A DNA stretch of 64,000 nt from Aromatoleum bremense (lineage in GTDB: Bacteria; Pseudomonadota; Gammaproteobacteria; Burkholderiales; Rhodocyclaceae), in NCBI RefSeq assembly GCF_017894365.1, contig NZ_CP059467.1, positions 2,976,001-3,040,000 of the forward strand. Reading direction: 5' to 3'. A model generated the notes under the pieces. That model saw only the letters and a program-made list of their open reading frames with translations, had not been told where the DNA came from and did not search any database. This document shows positions 20,276 through 28,420 of this stretch, one piece after another (within the stretch, counting starts at the first letter, position 1; each line of letters opens with the position of its first letter). The position numbers were made by a program, and so were the translations under genes.

Positions 20276-20433
20276 TGGAGAAGGGGTGGATCCAGTTGCT
20301 GCTCGTCGGCGTGCCGGTGCTGTCGCTGGTCGGTTCGTGGCTGGCGCTGCGCGCGGTCGCGCAGCGGCGCACGCGGCAGTCCGGTGAGTTCGGGGCAGAG
20401 CGCAAGGCAATCACCAAGGCAGAGGGCGAATGA
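20275..20433 (+). CDS. Small single-span membrane protein inside the glc operon
   Basis: A 52-residue protein with one hydrophobic helix (about 5-27, WIQLLLVGVPVLSLVGSWLALRAV) and a basic then mixed-charge tail (QRRTRQSGEFGAERKAITKAEGE), so an N-out or N-in single-pass inner-membrane protein. Its ATG shares one base with the glcD stop (TGATG), and its own stop overlaps the glcE start (ATGA). This double overlap in a tight operon argues that it is translated. I do not recognise the family. A role in holding the peripheral GlcDEF complex at the membrane is possible, but this is inference. Confidence 0.7.
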   Translation: MEKGWIQLLLVGVPVLSLVGSWLALRAVAQRRTRQSGEFGAERKAITKAEGE

Positions 20434-21512
20434 GCGACTTGATTGATCAGTGGCAGGAACGCGTGCGTGTAGCCGCGGCGGCCGGGACTGCGCTGCAGCT
20501 TCGTGGCGGCGGGACAAAGGCGTTTTACGGGCGCGCGCCGGCAGGCGAGCTGTTCGACGTGCGCGGTCATGCCGGCATCGTCAGCTACGAACCGACCGAA
20601 TTGGTCGTTACGGTGCGTGCCGGCACGCCGCTCGCCGAACTCGAAGCGCTGCTCGACGACAGCCGGCAGATGCTGGCGTTCGAGCCGCCGCATTTCGGCG
20701 CTACGGCGACGATCGGCGGCTGTGTCGCAGCCGGGCTTTCCGGTCCGCGCCGCGCTGCCGCCGGGGCGTTGCGCGACTTTGTGCTTGGCGTGAAGATCCT
20801 CGACGGCCGCGGCGAAGTGCTCACGTTCGGCGGCCAGGTGATGAAGAACGTCGCCGGCTACGACGTCTCGCGGCTGATCGCGGGCAGCCTCGGAACGCTG
20901 GGCGTGATCCTCGATGTGTCGCTGAAGGTGCTGCCGCGGCCGGTCGCTGAGGCGACGTTGAGCCTCGCGATGAGCGAAGCCGAGGCGATCGCGCGGCTCA
21001 ACGAGTGGGGCGGTCAGCCGCTGCCGCTGTCGGCTTCGGCGTGGAGCGACGGGGTGCTGAACGTGCGCCTGTCTGGCGCGGACGCCGCCGTGCGCGCGGC
21101 GCTCGCGCGGCTCGGTGGGGAAGTGGTCGCGAAGGAGGCGGCCGATGTGTTCTGGTGCGGGCTGCGCGAACAGACGGTGGATTTCTTCGAAAACGCCGCC
21201 CTCGACGAGCCGGGCACGTCCCTGTGGCGGCTGTCGGTGCCAAGCGCCGCCGCGCCGCTGAAGCTCGACGGACATCAGCTGATCGAGTGGGGCGGCGCGC
21301 TGCGCTGGCTGCGGTCGACGGCCCCCGCGGAAGCGATCCGCGAGCGGACTGCCGCGGTTGGGGGACATGCGACGCGGTTCCGCGGCGGACCGCGGGACGG
21401 GCAGGTCTTCCACCCGCTGCCGACCCCGCTGATGGCGATCCATCGCCGCCTCAAGCACGCCTTCGATCCCGCTGGCATCTTCAATTCCGGCCGCCTCTAC
21501 GAGGGAATCTGA
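20430..21512 (+). CDS. glcE: Glycolate oxidase subunit GlcE (FAD-binding)
   Basis: A 360-residue second FAD-binding subunit of glycolate oxidase. The PCMH domain is seen as LQLRGGGTKAFYG (near 22), VTVRAGTPLAELEALL and PPHFGATATIGGCVAAGLSG (near 90), then GQVMKNVAGYDVSRLIAGSLGTLG (near 135). The end FDPAGIFNSGRLYEGI is the conserved FAD-oxidase C-terminus. It is shorter than GlcD, as is usual. It starts inside the stop of the small membrane gene and is followed by glcF after two bases. Confidence 0.93.
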   Translation: MSDLIDQWQERVRVAAAAGTALQLRGGGTKAFYGRAPAGELFDVRGHAGIVSYEPTELVVTVRAGTPLAELEALLDDSRQMLAFEPPHFGATATIGGCVAAGLSGPRRAAAGALRDFVLGVKILDGRGEVLTFGGQVMKNVAGYDVSRLIAGSLGTLGVILDVSLKVLPRPVAEATLSLAMSEAEAIARLNEWGGQPLPLSASAWSDGVLNVRLSGADAAVRAALARLGGEVVAKEAADVFWCGLREQTVDFFENAALDEPGTSLWRLSVPSAAAPLKLDGHQLIEWGGALRWLRSTAPAEAIRERTAAVGGHATRFRGGPRDGQVFHPLPTPLMAIHRRLKHAFDPAGIFNSGRLYEGI

Positions 21513-21514
21513 AC

Positions 21515-22759
21515 ATGCAGACCCAGCTTGCCGATTTCATCAAGGACACGCCCGAAGGCCGCGAGGCCGAAGCGATCCTGCGCAGCTGTGTGCATTGCGG
21601 TTTTTGCACCGCGACCTGTCCAACCTACCAGCTTCTGGGCGACGAGCTGGACGGGCCGCGCGGACGGATCTACCTGATCAAGCAGCTGCTCGAGGGGCAC
21701 GACGTCACCGAAAAGACGCGCCTGCATCTGGACCGCTGCCTGACATGCCGCTCGTGCGAGACCACCTGCCCGTCCGGAGTGCATTACAGCCGCTTGGCCG
21801 ACATCGGTCGTCAGCTCGTCGAAGAGCGCGTGCCGCGCACCGGCGTGGACCGGGTGAAACGCTGGGCGCTGCGCGAGTTCGTACCGCGCGCCGGGCTGTT
21901 CGGTGCCGCAATGAAGGCCGGCCGCGCGGTGCGCACGCTGCTGCCCGCGGCGCTGCAGGAGAAAGTCGCCGAACTCCGGCCCGCCGGCCCGTGGCCCGCG
22001 CCGCGTCACGCGCGGCGCATGATTGCGTTGGCCGGTTGCGCACAGCCGGCGATGGCGCCGTCGATCAACGCGGCCACCGCGCGCGTCCTCGACACGCTGG
22101 GCGTGTCGCTCGTGGAAATGCCGGGCGCAGGCTGTTGCGGCGCGGTGCGTTATCACCTCAACGACCAGGAAGGTGGGCGGGACGACGCGCGCCGCAACAT
22201 CGACGCGTGGTGGCCGGCTGTCGAGCGCGGCGAGGTCGAGGCGATCGTCATGACCGCTTCGGGCTGCGGGGTGCAGGTCAGGGATTATGCCCATCTGCTC
22301 GCGCAAGACGCGGCCTATGCGGACAAGGCCGCGCGCATCGCATCGATGACCCGCGACGTTGCCGAGGTCCTCGCCGCCGAAAGCGACCGGTTGCGCGGGC
22401 TGCTGGAGCGTCGTCGCGGCGAACCGGAGCCGGTCGCGTTTCATTCGCCGTGCACACTGCAGCACGGGCAGCAGATTCGTGGCGTCGTCGAAAACCTGCT
22501 CGCCGCGGCGGGATATTCGCCGACACCTGTGCGCGATGCCCATTTGTGCTGCGGTTCGGCCGGCACCTATTCGCTGCTGCAACCAGAATTGTCGCACCGC
22601 TTGCGGGACAACAAGCTGGCCGCGCTCGGCGAAGGCAGCGCGCCGCTGATCGCCTCGGCCAACATCGGTTGCATCGGCCATCTTCAGGCCGGCACGACAA
22701 CGCCGGTGCGGCACTGGATCGAGCTCATCGACAGCCGGCTGAACGGCACGGTGCTCTGA
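21515..22759 (+). CDS. glcF: Glycolate oxidase iron-sulfur subunit GlcF
   Basis: A 414-residue subunit that passes electrons from the flavin subunits to the quinone pool. Two 4Fe-4S motifs are plain: CVHCGFCTATCP (near 21) and CLTCRSCETTCPSG (near 74). Two CCG domains follow, each with a cysteine-rich motif: PGAGCCGAVRYHLN (near 205) and AHLCCGSAGTYSLLQPE (near 345), plus the SGCGVQVRDY and CIGHLQAGTTTPVRHWIEL segments. The ATG lies two bases after the glcE stop with GAGG upstream. It is the last gene of the operon. Confidence 0.95.
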   Translation: MQTQLADFIKDTPEGREAEAILRSCVHCGFCTATCPTYQLLGDELDGPRGRIYLIKQLLEGHDVTEKTRLHLDRCLTCRSCETTCPSGVHYSRLADIGRQLVEERVPRTGVDRVKRWALREFVPRAGLFGAAMKAGRAVRTLLPAALQEKVAELRPAGPWPAPRHARRMIALAGCAQPAMAPSINAATARVLDTLGVSLVEMPGAGCCGAVRYHLNDQEGGRDDARRNIDAWWPAVERGEVEAIVMTASGCGVQVRDYAHLLAQDAAYADKAARIASMTRDVAEVLAAESDRLRGLLERRRGEPEPVAFHSPCTLQHGQQIRGVVENLLAAAGYSPTPVRDAHLCCGSAGTYSLLQPELSHRLRDNKLAALGEGSAPLIASANIGCIGHLQAGTTTPVRHWIELIDSRLNGTVL

Positions 22760-22780
22760 GCGCGACCCCGGCCGTCGCGT

Positions 22781-23224
22781 TCACCGTCCCGGATTGTCGG
22801 CGACCAGCATCTTCGCCTCGGCCTCGGCGACCTTCACGCCGTCCTGATTCGTGCACGCGCCGGACAGGCTGACGATGCCGCCCTGGTGTTTCGGCTTGTC
22901 GTCCAGCGCGTCGACTGTCCACACCATCGTCAGCGTGTCGCCTGCGACGACCGGCGTGATGAACCGCGACGTGTGCTCGACGTAGGCGATCGCAGTGCCG
23001 TGAAAAACCATGCCGAGATGGGCGGCCATGAACGACGTCGTCACGTAGCCGTGCGCGATCCGGCTGCCGTACCGGCTCTGCCCTGCGACGAGCTGGTTCA
23101 CGTGCAGCGGATTGAAGTCCCCGAACAGGCCCGCGCTGAGCACGATGTGGGTTTCGGTCAGGGTCATCGAGGTTTCGAACGCGTCGCCGATACGCACCTC
23201 GTTGTAACCGCGTCCTGAATGCAT
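22781..23224 (-). CDS. MaoC-like hot-dog-fold hydratase
   Basis: A 147-residue single hot-dog domain protein of the (R)-specific enoyl-CoA hydratase type. The catalytic segment AGLFGDFNPLHVNQ (near 31) has the Asp and His of the D-x(4)-H motif, followed by GSRIAHGYVTTSFMAAHLG. Substrate is unknown; the family acts on enoyl-CoAs in fatty acid, PHA or organic acid metabolism. It is convergent with glcF, with 21 bases between stops. A CRP-type palindrome lies 35 bases upstream of its start. Confidence 0.88.
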   Translation of the reverse strand: MHSGRGYNEVRIGDAFETSMTLTETHIVLSAGLFGDFNPLHVNQLVAGQSRYGSRIAHGYVTTSFMAAHLGMVFHGTAIAYVEHTSRFITPVVAGDTLTMVWTVDALDDKPKHQGGIVSLSGACTNQDGVKVAEAEAKMLVADNPGR

Positions 23225-23258
23225 GCCTATCTCCTTCGTAATATGAGTGGATATGTCG

Positions 23259-23274
23259 TGTGATGCATTTCACA
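23259..23274. promoter_or_regulatory. CRP-type binding site
   Basis: TGTGATGCATTTCACA is an exact match to the TGTGA-N6-TCACA pattern of CRP-family regulators; the symmetry extends one pair on each side (CGTGTGA...TCACACG has 7-base arms). It lies between the divergent MaoC hydratase (start 35 bases away) and the phosphatase (85 bases away). Confidence 0.6.
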
Positions 23275-23358
23275 CGGCACGCGTAGCAGATCGGCATGAA
23301 CGTACCGCAGCGCGGCGCCGCTGGCTATCATTGCCGGCGGTCAATTCCGGTCGTCACC

Positions 23359-24240
23359 ATGCCACTCATTGTCGAAACCTGCATCGCACGGCATCTCGGG
23401 GACCGGGGCCAACAGCAGGATCGCGTCGCGGTGTTCGGGCACCCGTCGCGGCGCGGCACGATGATGGCCGTTCTTGCCGATGGCATGGGCGGACACGCCG
23501 GCGGCGAACTTGCGGCTGAACAGGTGGTGCTCCAGGCGAGGCGAAATTTCGAAGTCTACGTTCCCGACGCCGGCTGTCCCGGGCAACTGCTGGAGGAGAT
23601 CGTCACCGACGCCCACCGGGGCATCCGGCGGGTTCGCGCCAGCACCGGGAAGGATCCGCACAGCACCGCCGTCGCGCTGATGCTGCGGGCCGGGCGGGCG
23701 AACTGGATTCACTGCGGTGATTCCCGCGTCTATCATTTTCGTGGAAGCGAGACAGTGTGCCGCAGCCAGGACCATTCGCTGGTCGCCGAACTGCAGCGCC
23801 GGGGCAGGCTGGACGAGGCCGCGGCGGCGTTTCACCCGCAGCGCGGCGTCCTGTTGTCGTGCCTCGGCGATCACCGGCCGCCGCAGATCGCGGTCGGTGA
23901 GGCTCCCGCACGGGCCGGCGACAATTTCCTGCTGTGTTCCGATGGCCTGTGGGGCCATTTTCACGACGACGAACTGGCCGCGGTGATCGCTGCAAACCCG
24001 GCGCGGGTCGCGGCCGAGACGCTTGTCCGAATTGCGCGCCGGCGAGCGGCCGGAAGCGGCGACAACATTTCGCTCGTCATCATGAAGGTGTGCAGCGGTG
24101 CGGCGCAGGCAGGCGGACGGCCCGAGGCTATGACCGCAGCCAGTTGCGTCGCCAGAAAATCGCCGCCATGCCCAGTGCCACCGATCCCATCATCCCCATT
24201 GCCACATAGAAGCCCCAGTCCTCGTCGAGCAGCGGCATGA
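23359..24240 (+). CDS. PP2C-family serine/threonine phosphatase
   Basis: A 293-residue PPM phosphatase. Metal- and phosphate-binding motifs appear in order: QDRVAVF (21), VLADGMGGHAGGE (38), HCGDSRVYHFR (near 117), QDHSLVAEL, LLCSDGLWGHF (near 190) and GSGDNISLVIMK (near 232). The catalytic domain is complete by about residue 244. The last 49 residues are a Pro/Ser/Arg-rich tail, most of which lies antisense to the 3' end of corA. The start is placed at MPLIVETCIARHLGD, where family similarity begins. No partner kinase is nearby. Confidence 0.85.
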   Translation: MPLIVETCIARHLGDRGQQQDRVAVFGHPSRRGTMMAVLADGMGGHAGGELAAEQVVLQARRNFEVYVPDAGCPGQLLEEIVTDAHRGIRRVRASTGKDPHSTAVALMLRAGRANWIHCGDSRVYHFRGSETVCRSQDHSLVAELQRRGRLDEAAAAFHPQRGVLLSCLGDHRPPQIAVGEAPARAGDNFLLCSDGLWGHFHDDELAAVIAANPARVAAETLVRIARRRAAGSGDNISLVIMKVCSGAAQAGGRPEAMTAASCVARKSPPCPVPPIPSSPLPHRSPSPRRAAA

Positions 24241-25234
24241 CCTGGAAGTTCATGCCGAAGATGCCGGTGATCAGCGTCGCCGGCAGGAACAGCGTCGTCA
24301 GCACGGTGAGAATCCGCACCTCGACGTTGAGACGGTTGCTGACCGACGACAAATAGATGTCCATCAGGTCGCCGAGCAGTTCGCGCACGGCGTCGAGCGT
24401 CTCGACGACGTGGACCAGATGGTCGTAGATATCGCGCAGGTACAGGCGGGTGTCGGCGCTGAAGAATCTGCTCTCGCCCCGGATCAGGCCGTTCAGCACC
24501 TCGCGCAGTGGCCAGATCGCCCGTCGCAGCAGGTGCGTGTCGTGCTTGACGAGGTTGATCGTTTTCAGCAGCGCCGGCGTCGGACTTGCGAGCGCATCGT
24601 CTTCGAGATCCTCGGCGGTGTCGCCGAGGCGATCGACGATGACGAAATACTGGTCGACGATCGCGTCGAGCAGCGTGTAGGCGAGATAGTCGGTGCCGTG
24701 CTGCAGGAACGGCGCCCCGGGGATGCGCATCCGCTCGCGGATCGGTTCGAAAGTGCCGCTGCGCCGTTCCTGGAACGTCAGCACGAAATTTTCGCCGAGA
24801 ACGATGCTGACCTGATCCGAACTGAGCGTGCGCGTCGCGCCGTCATATTCGAACACCCTCGCCACGCAGTAGAGATACGTCCCGTAGTCTTCGATCTTCG
24901 GGCGCTGGTGGGTATTCAGGATGTCTTCGAGCACCAGCGGATGGAGCCGGAAACGGCGTCCGATCTCGCCGAGGATTTCGGCGTCCTGCAGACCATACAC
25001 GTTAAGCCACAGCCGCTTGTGCTGCGGCAGATATTCGCGCGATTCGGCGATGCTCTCGAAGCGATGCTCCTCGATTCCGTCATCGTCGTAGGCGAGCAGC
25101 GAGATCAGCGGGCGGTCCGTCTTGACTGCGCCGACATGCACCAGCGTGCCCGGCGGCAGGCCCGCCTTGAGCGCCGTCAGCGACTTCGATTTGCGACGTT
25201 TCGTGTTCGCTCGTGTCGTACTCATCTGTCGCAC
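24128..25234 (-). CDS. corA: CorA-family magnesium/cobalt transporter
   Basis: A 368-residue divalent cation channel. The cytoplasmic domain spans about 30-300 (LVLEDILNTHQRPKIEDYG is a family marker). Two membrane helices close the protein: the first leads into the selectivity motif IFGMNF (GMN near 332), the second is VAMGMMGSVALGMAAIFWRR, followed by a short basic tail. An alternative start three codons later (MSTTRANTK) is possible. Its 3' end overlaps the phosphatase gene by 113 bases on the opposite strand. Confidence 0.94.
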   Translation of the reverse strand: MRQMSTTRANTKRRKSKSLTALKAGLPPGTLVHVGAVKTDRPLISLLAYDDDGIEEHRFESIAESREYLPQHKRLWLNVYGLQDAEILGEIGRRFRLHPLVLEDILNTHQRPKIEDYGTYLYCVARVFEYDGATRTLSSDQVSIVLGENFVLTFQERRSGTFEPIRERMRIPGAPFLQHGTDYLAYTLLDAIVDQYFVIVDRLGDTAEDLEDDALASPTPALLKTINLVKHDTHLLRRAIWPLREVLNGLIRGESRFFSADTRLYLRDIYDHLVHVVETLDAVRELLGDLMDIYLSSVSNRLNVEVRILTVLTTLFLPATLITGIFGMNFQVMPLLDEDWGFYVAMGMMGSVALGMAAIFWRRNWLRS

Positions 25235-25249
25235 TGCAAAAAAACGGTA

Positions 25250-25277
25250 TTGCGTTGAAGTAGGGTATCAGTATTAT
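25250..25277 (+). promoter_or_regulatory. Possible promoter of the pntAA leader
   Basis: TTGCGT (-35), 16 bases, TATTAT (-10) on the plus strand just outside corA. Transcription from it would run through the hairpins and terminator described in the next entry. Confidence 0.4.
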
Positions 25278-25283
25278 CCCGTA

Positions 25284-25435
25284 TGCGCTGCTCACGCATC
25301 GGCCTTGATGCAGAGCAAGAAATTCATAAAAGCAATAGGGTGACGGCGCATTCACCCGCGAATACTCGCGGATCATGGGGAGGGTGGGCGATGGATCCGA
25401 TCGGGTGGCAGCGATTGCTGCCTCCCGGTTTTTTT
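25284..25435 (+). ncRNA. Candidate structured leader or small RNA ending in an intrinsic terminator, upstream of pntAA
   Basis: No plus-strand gene precedes this segment, yet it ends in a very good intrinsic terminator: CGGG-T-GGCAGC, GATT loop, GCTGCC-T-CCCG, then G and seven T (25402-25435). Upstream, a compound stem is visible: CACCC (25353-25357) with GGGTG (25382-25386), enclosing a perfect CCGCGA-ATAC-TCGCGG hairpin (25356-25371; the two share two bases, so they may be alternatives). The layout fits a cis-acting attenuator for the transhydrogenase operon or an independent small RNA of about 150 bases. I could not match it to a known riboswitch class. Confidence 0.5.
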
Positions 25436-25502
25436 GTCTGTCGCCGGCCGTGGTTTGATCTGCGCAAGGTTCATCACACAAACCTCTCAGGGAGAACGGC
25501 CT

Positions 25503-26627
25503 ATGGCTCTGTTGATCGGAGTGCCTGCGGAGACCGTGCCGGGCGAGCGACGTTTGTCGGTCGTCCCGGACGTGGTCAAGAAGTACCTGGACCTTGGCGC
25601 GCAAGTCATGGTGGAGTCTGGCGCCGGCCAGCCCGCCCACTATCGCGACGAGACCTTTATCGATGTGAGGTTCGCCGCTTCCGCGGACGAGGTGTGTGCG
25701 GCCGCCGACGTGGTGTTCTGCGTCCAGCCGCTATCGCCCGAACGGATCGCGGCGTTGCGCGAAGGGGCGGTGCTGATCGGCCTGCTGCAGCCGTGGTCGG
25801 ATGCCGGACGCGTGAAGCTGCTCGCCGAAAAGCGTATCACCGCCTTTGCGATGGAGCTGCTGCCGCGGATCTCGCGTGCGCAGAGCATGGACGTGCTGTC
25901 GAGCCAGGCCGCGGTCGCGGGCTACGAATGCGCGCTGATCGCGGCCGACCACAGCCCGAAGTTCTTCCCGATGCTGACCTACGCGGCCGGCACGATCCGT
26001 CCCGCCAAGGTGCTCGTCATCGGCGCCGGGGTCGCAGGCTTGCAGGCGATCGCGACCGCGCGGCGCATCGGCGCGATGGTCGAAGCGTACGACGTGCGCC
26101 CCGAGACGCGCGAGCAGATCGAGTCGCTCGGCGCGAAGTTCGTCGACACCGGCGTCGCGGCCGCCGGCACGGGCGGCTATGCGCGCGAACTGACCGACGA
26201 GGAGAAGGCGAAGCAGGCCGAGCGCCTCGCGAAGGCGGTCGCGCAGTGCGATGCGCTGATCACGACCGCGGCGATCCCCGGCAAGCGCGCGCCGAAGATC
26301 ATCACCGCCGACATGGTGCGGCGCATGAAGCCGGGCGCGGTGGTCGTCGACATGGCGGCCGAATCGGGCGGCAACGTCGAGGGCACGGTCGCCGGCGAGA
26401 AGACCTGGATCAATGACGTGCTCGTCATCGGCCCGGCCAACATCGCCAGCCGCATGCCGGTCCACGCCTCCGAAATGTATGCCAAGAACCTGTTCAACTT
26501 CATCTCCCCGTTCATCAAGGAGGGCACGCTCGCGCTCGACTGGGAAGACGAAGTGTTGGCCGGCACCTGCCTCACCCACGCGGGCGAAATCAGGCATGCA
26601 GGCGTCAAACAGGTACTCGGGCTCTAA
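25503..26627 (+). CDS. pntAA: Proton-translocating NAD(P) transhydrogenase subunit alpha 1
   Basis: A 374-residue NAD(H)-binding domain I of transhydrogenase, the split form in which the membrane part is a separate gene. The opening MALLIGVPAETVPGERRLSV and the nucleotide fold VLVIGAGVAGLQAIATARRIGA (near 172) are diagnostic. The mobile loop region TGGYARELTDEE and the PGKRAPKIIT segment follow. The ATG has AGGGAGA upstream; in-frame codons before it are not family-like. The enzyme couples proton entry to reduction of NADP by NADH. Fifteen bases separate it from pntAB. Confidence 0.96.
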   Translation: MALLIGVPAETVPGERRLSVVPDVVKKYLDLGAQVMVESGAGQPAHYRDETFIDVRFAASADEVCAAADVVFCVQPLSPERIAALREGAVLIGLLQPWSDAGRVKLLAEKRITAFAMELLPRISRAQSMDVLSSQAAVAGYECALIAADHSPKFFPMLTYAAGTIRPAKVLVIGAGVAGLQAIATARRIGAMVEAYDVRPETREQIESLGAKFVDTGVAAAGTGGYARELTDEEKAKQAERLAKAVAQCDALITTAAIPGKRAPKIITADMVRRMKPGAVVVDMAAESGGNVEGTVAGEKTWINDVLVIGPANIASRMPVHASEMYAKNLFNFISPFIKEGTLALDWEDEVLAGTCLTHAGEIRHAGVKQVLGL

Positions 26628-26642
26628 TCGGAGGACGCAATC

Positions 26643-26945
26643 ATGGATGGCATAACTGCTTTGTACGTTTTCATGCTGGCCGCGTTCACCGGTTACGAGG
26701 TGATTTCGCGCGTGCCGGTGATCCTGCACACGCCGCTGATGAGCGGCTCGAACTTCGTCCACGGCGTCGTGCTCGTGGGCGCGATGGTCGTGCTCGGCCA
26801 CGCTGATCCGGAAGACCCGGTGCAGCTGGCGATCGGTTTCGTCGCGGTGTTCCTCGGCGCGGCGAACGCTGCCGGCGGCTACGTCGTCACCGAACGGATG
26901 CTCGCGATGTTCAAGTCTGACCGCAAGCCGGGAGGTGCGAAATGA
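26643..26945 (+). CDS. pntAB: NAD(P) transhydrogenase subunit alpha 2 (membrane)
   Basis: A 100-residue membrane subunit corresponding to the C-terminal part of PntA in the two-gene form. It has three hydrophobic helices (about 4-24, 38-60 and 65-85) and the conserved GYEVISRVPVILHTPLMSGSN segment, followed by VVTERML near the end. It completes the proton channel with PntB. Its stop overlaps the pntB start (ATGA). Confidence 0.95.
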   Translation: MDGITALYVFMLAAFTGYEVISRVPVILHTPLMSGSNFVHGVVLVGAMVVLGHADPEDPVQLAIGFVAVFLGAANAAGGYVVTERMLAMFKSDRKPGGAK

Positions 26946-28315
26946 GCGCGCTGATCCAGTTGGCGTATTTCGGGGTGGCGGTCGTCTTCATCCTCGGCCT
27001 CAAGGCGATGAGCTCGCCGGTGACCGCCCGCAAGGGCATCGTCTGGGCCGGCTACGCGATGATCGCGGCAACCCTCGTCACCTTCTACACGCCGGGCATG
27101 CAGAACTATGGCCTGATGATCACCGCGATCGTGCTCGGCGGCGGCGTCGCGTGGTGGAGCGGCCGGGTGGTCAAAATGACCGACATGCCGCAGATGGTCG
27201 CGATCTACAACGGCATGGGCGGCGGCGCGGCGGCGGCGATCGCAGCGCTCGAGTTCGCCCGCGGTGGCGTCCACAGTCCCGGCGTCGCGACCCTCGCGGT
27301 GCTCGGCGCGTTGATCGGCTCTGTGGCGTTCTCGGGCTCGTGCATCGCGTTCGCGAAGCTGCAGGGCATCATGACGAAGACTTGGCGCCTGCCGCAGCAG
27401 AACATCGTGAACCTCGTGCTCGCGGCGCTCACCGTGCTGCTCGGACTCGCGATCGTCATCAGCGACACGCCGGTGCCCGCACTCATCATCGCGTTCTTCA
27501 TCGTCGCGCTCGCGCTCGGCGTCGTGCTGACGACCCCGATCGGCGGCGCCGACATGCCGGTTGTCATTTCGCTCTTGAACGCCTTCACCGGGCTTGCGGT
27601 CGGCTTCGAAGGCTACGTGCTTGGCAACCCGGCGCTGATCGTCGCGGGCATTGTCGTCGGCGCGTCCGGCACGCTGCTGACACAGCTGATGGCGAAGGCG
27701 ATGAACCGCCCGATCCGCAACGTCATCTTCACGCCGATCACCGGCGAGGCGGCCGGCGGCGGCGAGGCGATCGAGGGCTCGATGAAGGAGTTCTCGGCGC
27801 TCGATGCGGCGTCCGTCATGCGTTACGCTTCCAAGGTCATCATCGTGCCCGGCTACGGCATGGCCGTCGCCGGGGCGCAGCACAAGGTGTGGGAGATGGC
27901 GCAACTGCTCGAGGAAGGCGGCGTCGAGGTCGTGTTCGCGATCCATCCGGTGGCGGGTCGCATGCCGGGGCACATGAACGTGCTGCTTGCCGAAGCGGGC
28001 GTGCCGTACGACAAGATCTTCGACCTTGAGGAGATCAACGCCGACTTCCCGCAGGCGGACGTCGCGCTGGTGATCGGCGCCAACGACGTCGTCAACCCGG
28101 TTGCGCGTACCGACAAGACGAGCCCGATCTACGGCATGCCGATCCTCAACGCCGACATGGCGCAGAACGTCATCGTCGTCAAGCGCGGCAAGGGTGCGGG
28201 CTACTCCGGCATCGAGAACGCGCTGTTCTACAAGGACAACTGCCGCATGCTGTACGGCAGCGCGCAAGCCGCGATCGGCGAGGTGATCACGCACATCAAG
28301 GCGCTCGAAGTCTGA
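26942..28315 (+). CDS. pntB: NAD(P) transhydrogenase subunit beta
   Basis: A 457-residue subunit with a membrane half (about 1-270, some nine helices) and a C-terminal NADP(H)-binding domain III. The latter contains VIIVPGYGMAVAGAQHKVWEMA (near 300), HPVAGRMPGHMNVLLAEAGVPYD and ALVIGANDVVNPVARTDKTSPIYGMP, with VVKRGKGAGYSGIEN near the end, all family hallmarks. It is the last gene of the transhydrogenase operon; a strong hairpin follows 17 bases after the stop. Confidence 0.97.
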   Translation: MSALIQLAYFGVAVVFILGLKAMSSPVTARKGIVWAGYAMIAATLVTFYTPGMQNYGLMITAIVLGGGVAWWSGRVVKMTDMPQMVAIYNGMGGGAAAAIAALEFARGGVHSPGVATLAVLGALIGSVAFSGSCIAFAKLQGIMTKTWRLPQQNIVNLVLAALTVLLGLAIVISDTPVPALIIAFFIVALALGVVLTTPIGGADMPVVISLLNAFTGLAVGFEGYVLGNPALIVAGIVVGASGTLLTQLMAKAMNRPIRNVIFTPITGEAAGGGEAIEGSMKEFSALDAASVMRYASKVIIVPGYGMAVAGAQHKVWEMAQLLEEGGVEVVFAIHPVAGRMPGHMNVLLAEAGVPYDKIFDLEEINADFPQADVALVIGANDVVNPVARTDKTSPIYGMPILNADMAQNVIVVKRGKGAGYSGIENALFYKDNCRMLYGSAQAAIGEVITHIKALEV

Positions 28316-28332
28316 GCATGTTGTGAAAGCTG

Positions 28333-28364
28333 CCGGCCGGTCCTTCCTCGGGAGGGCCGGCCGG
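28333..28364. terminator. Hairpin between convergent pntB and the PAS gene
   Basis: A 12-bp stem (CCGGCCGGTCCT/AGGGCCGGCCGG, one G-T pair) with an 8-base loop. It lies between two convergent genes and could end both transcripts. Neither side has more than three consecutive T close to the stem, so termination efficiency is uncertain. Confidence 0.6.
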
Positions 28365-28420
28365 TGGCGTTCACGCTTTGGTCCTCGCGCCGGAATGGGC
28401 CGCCTCGGCGCCCGCGATGT

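Noticed and set aside
25356..25435. Fluoride (crcB) riboswitch before pntAA
   Set aside because: A GGCGATGG stretch resembles the start of that class, but the following conserved bases and the pseudoknot partner are not there, and no fluoride gene follows.
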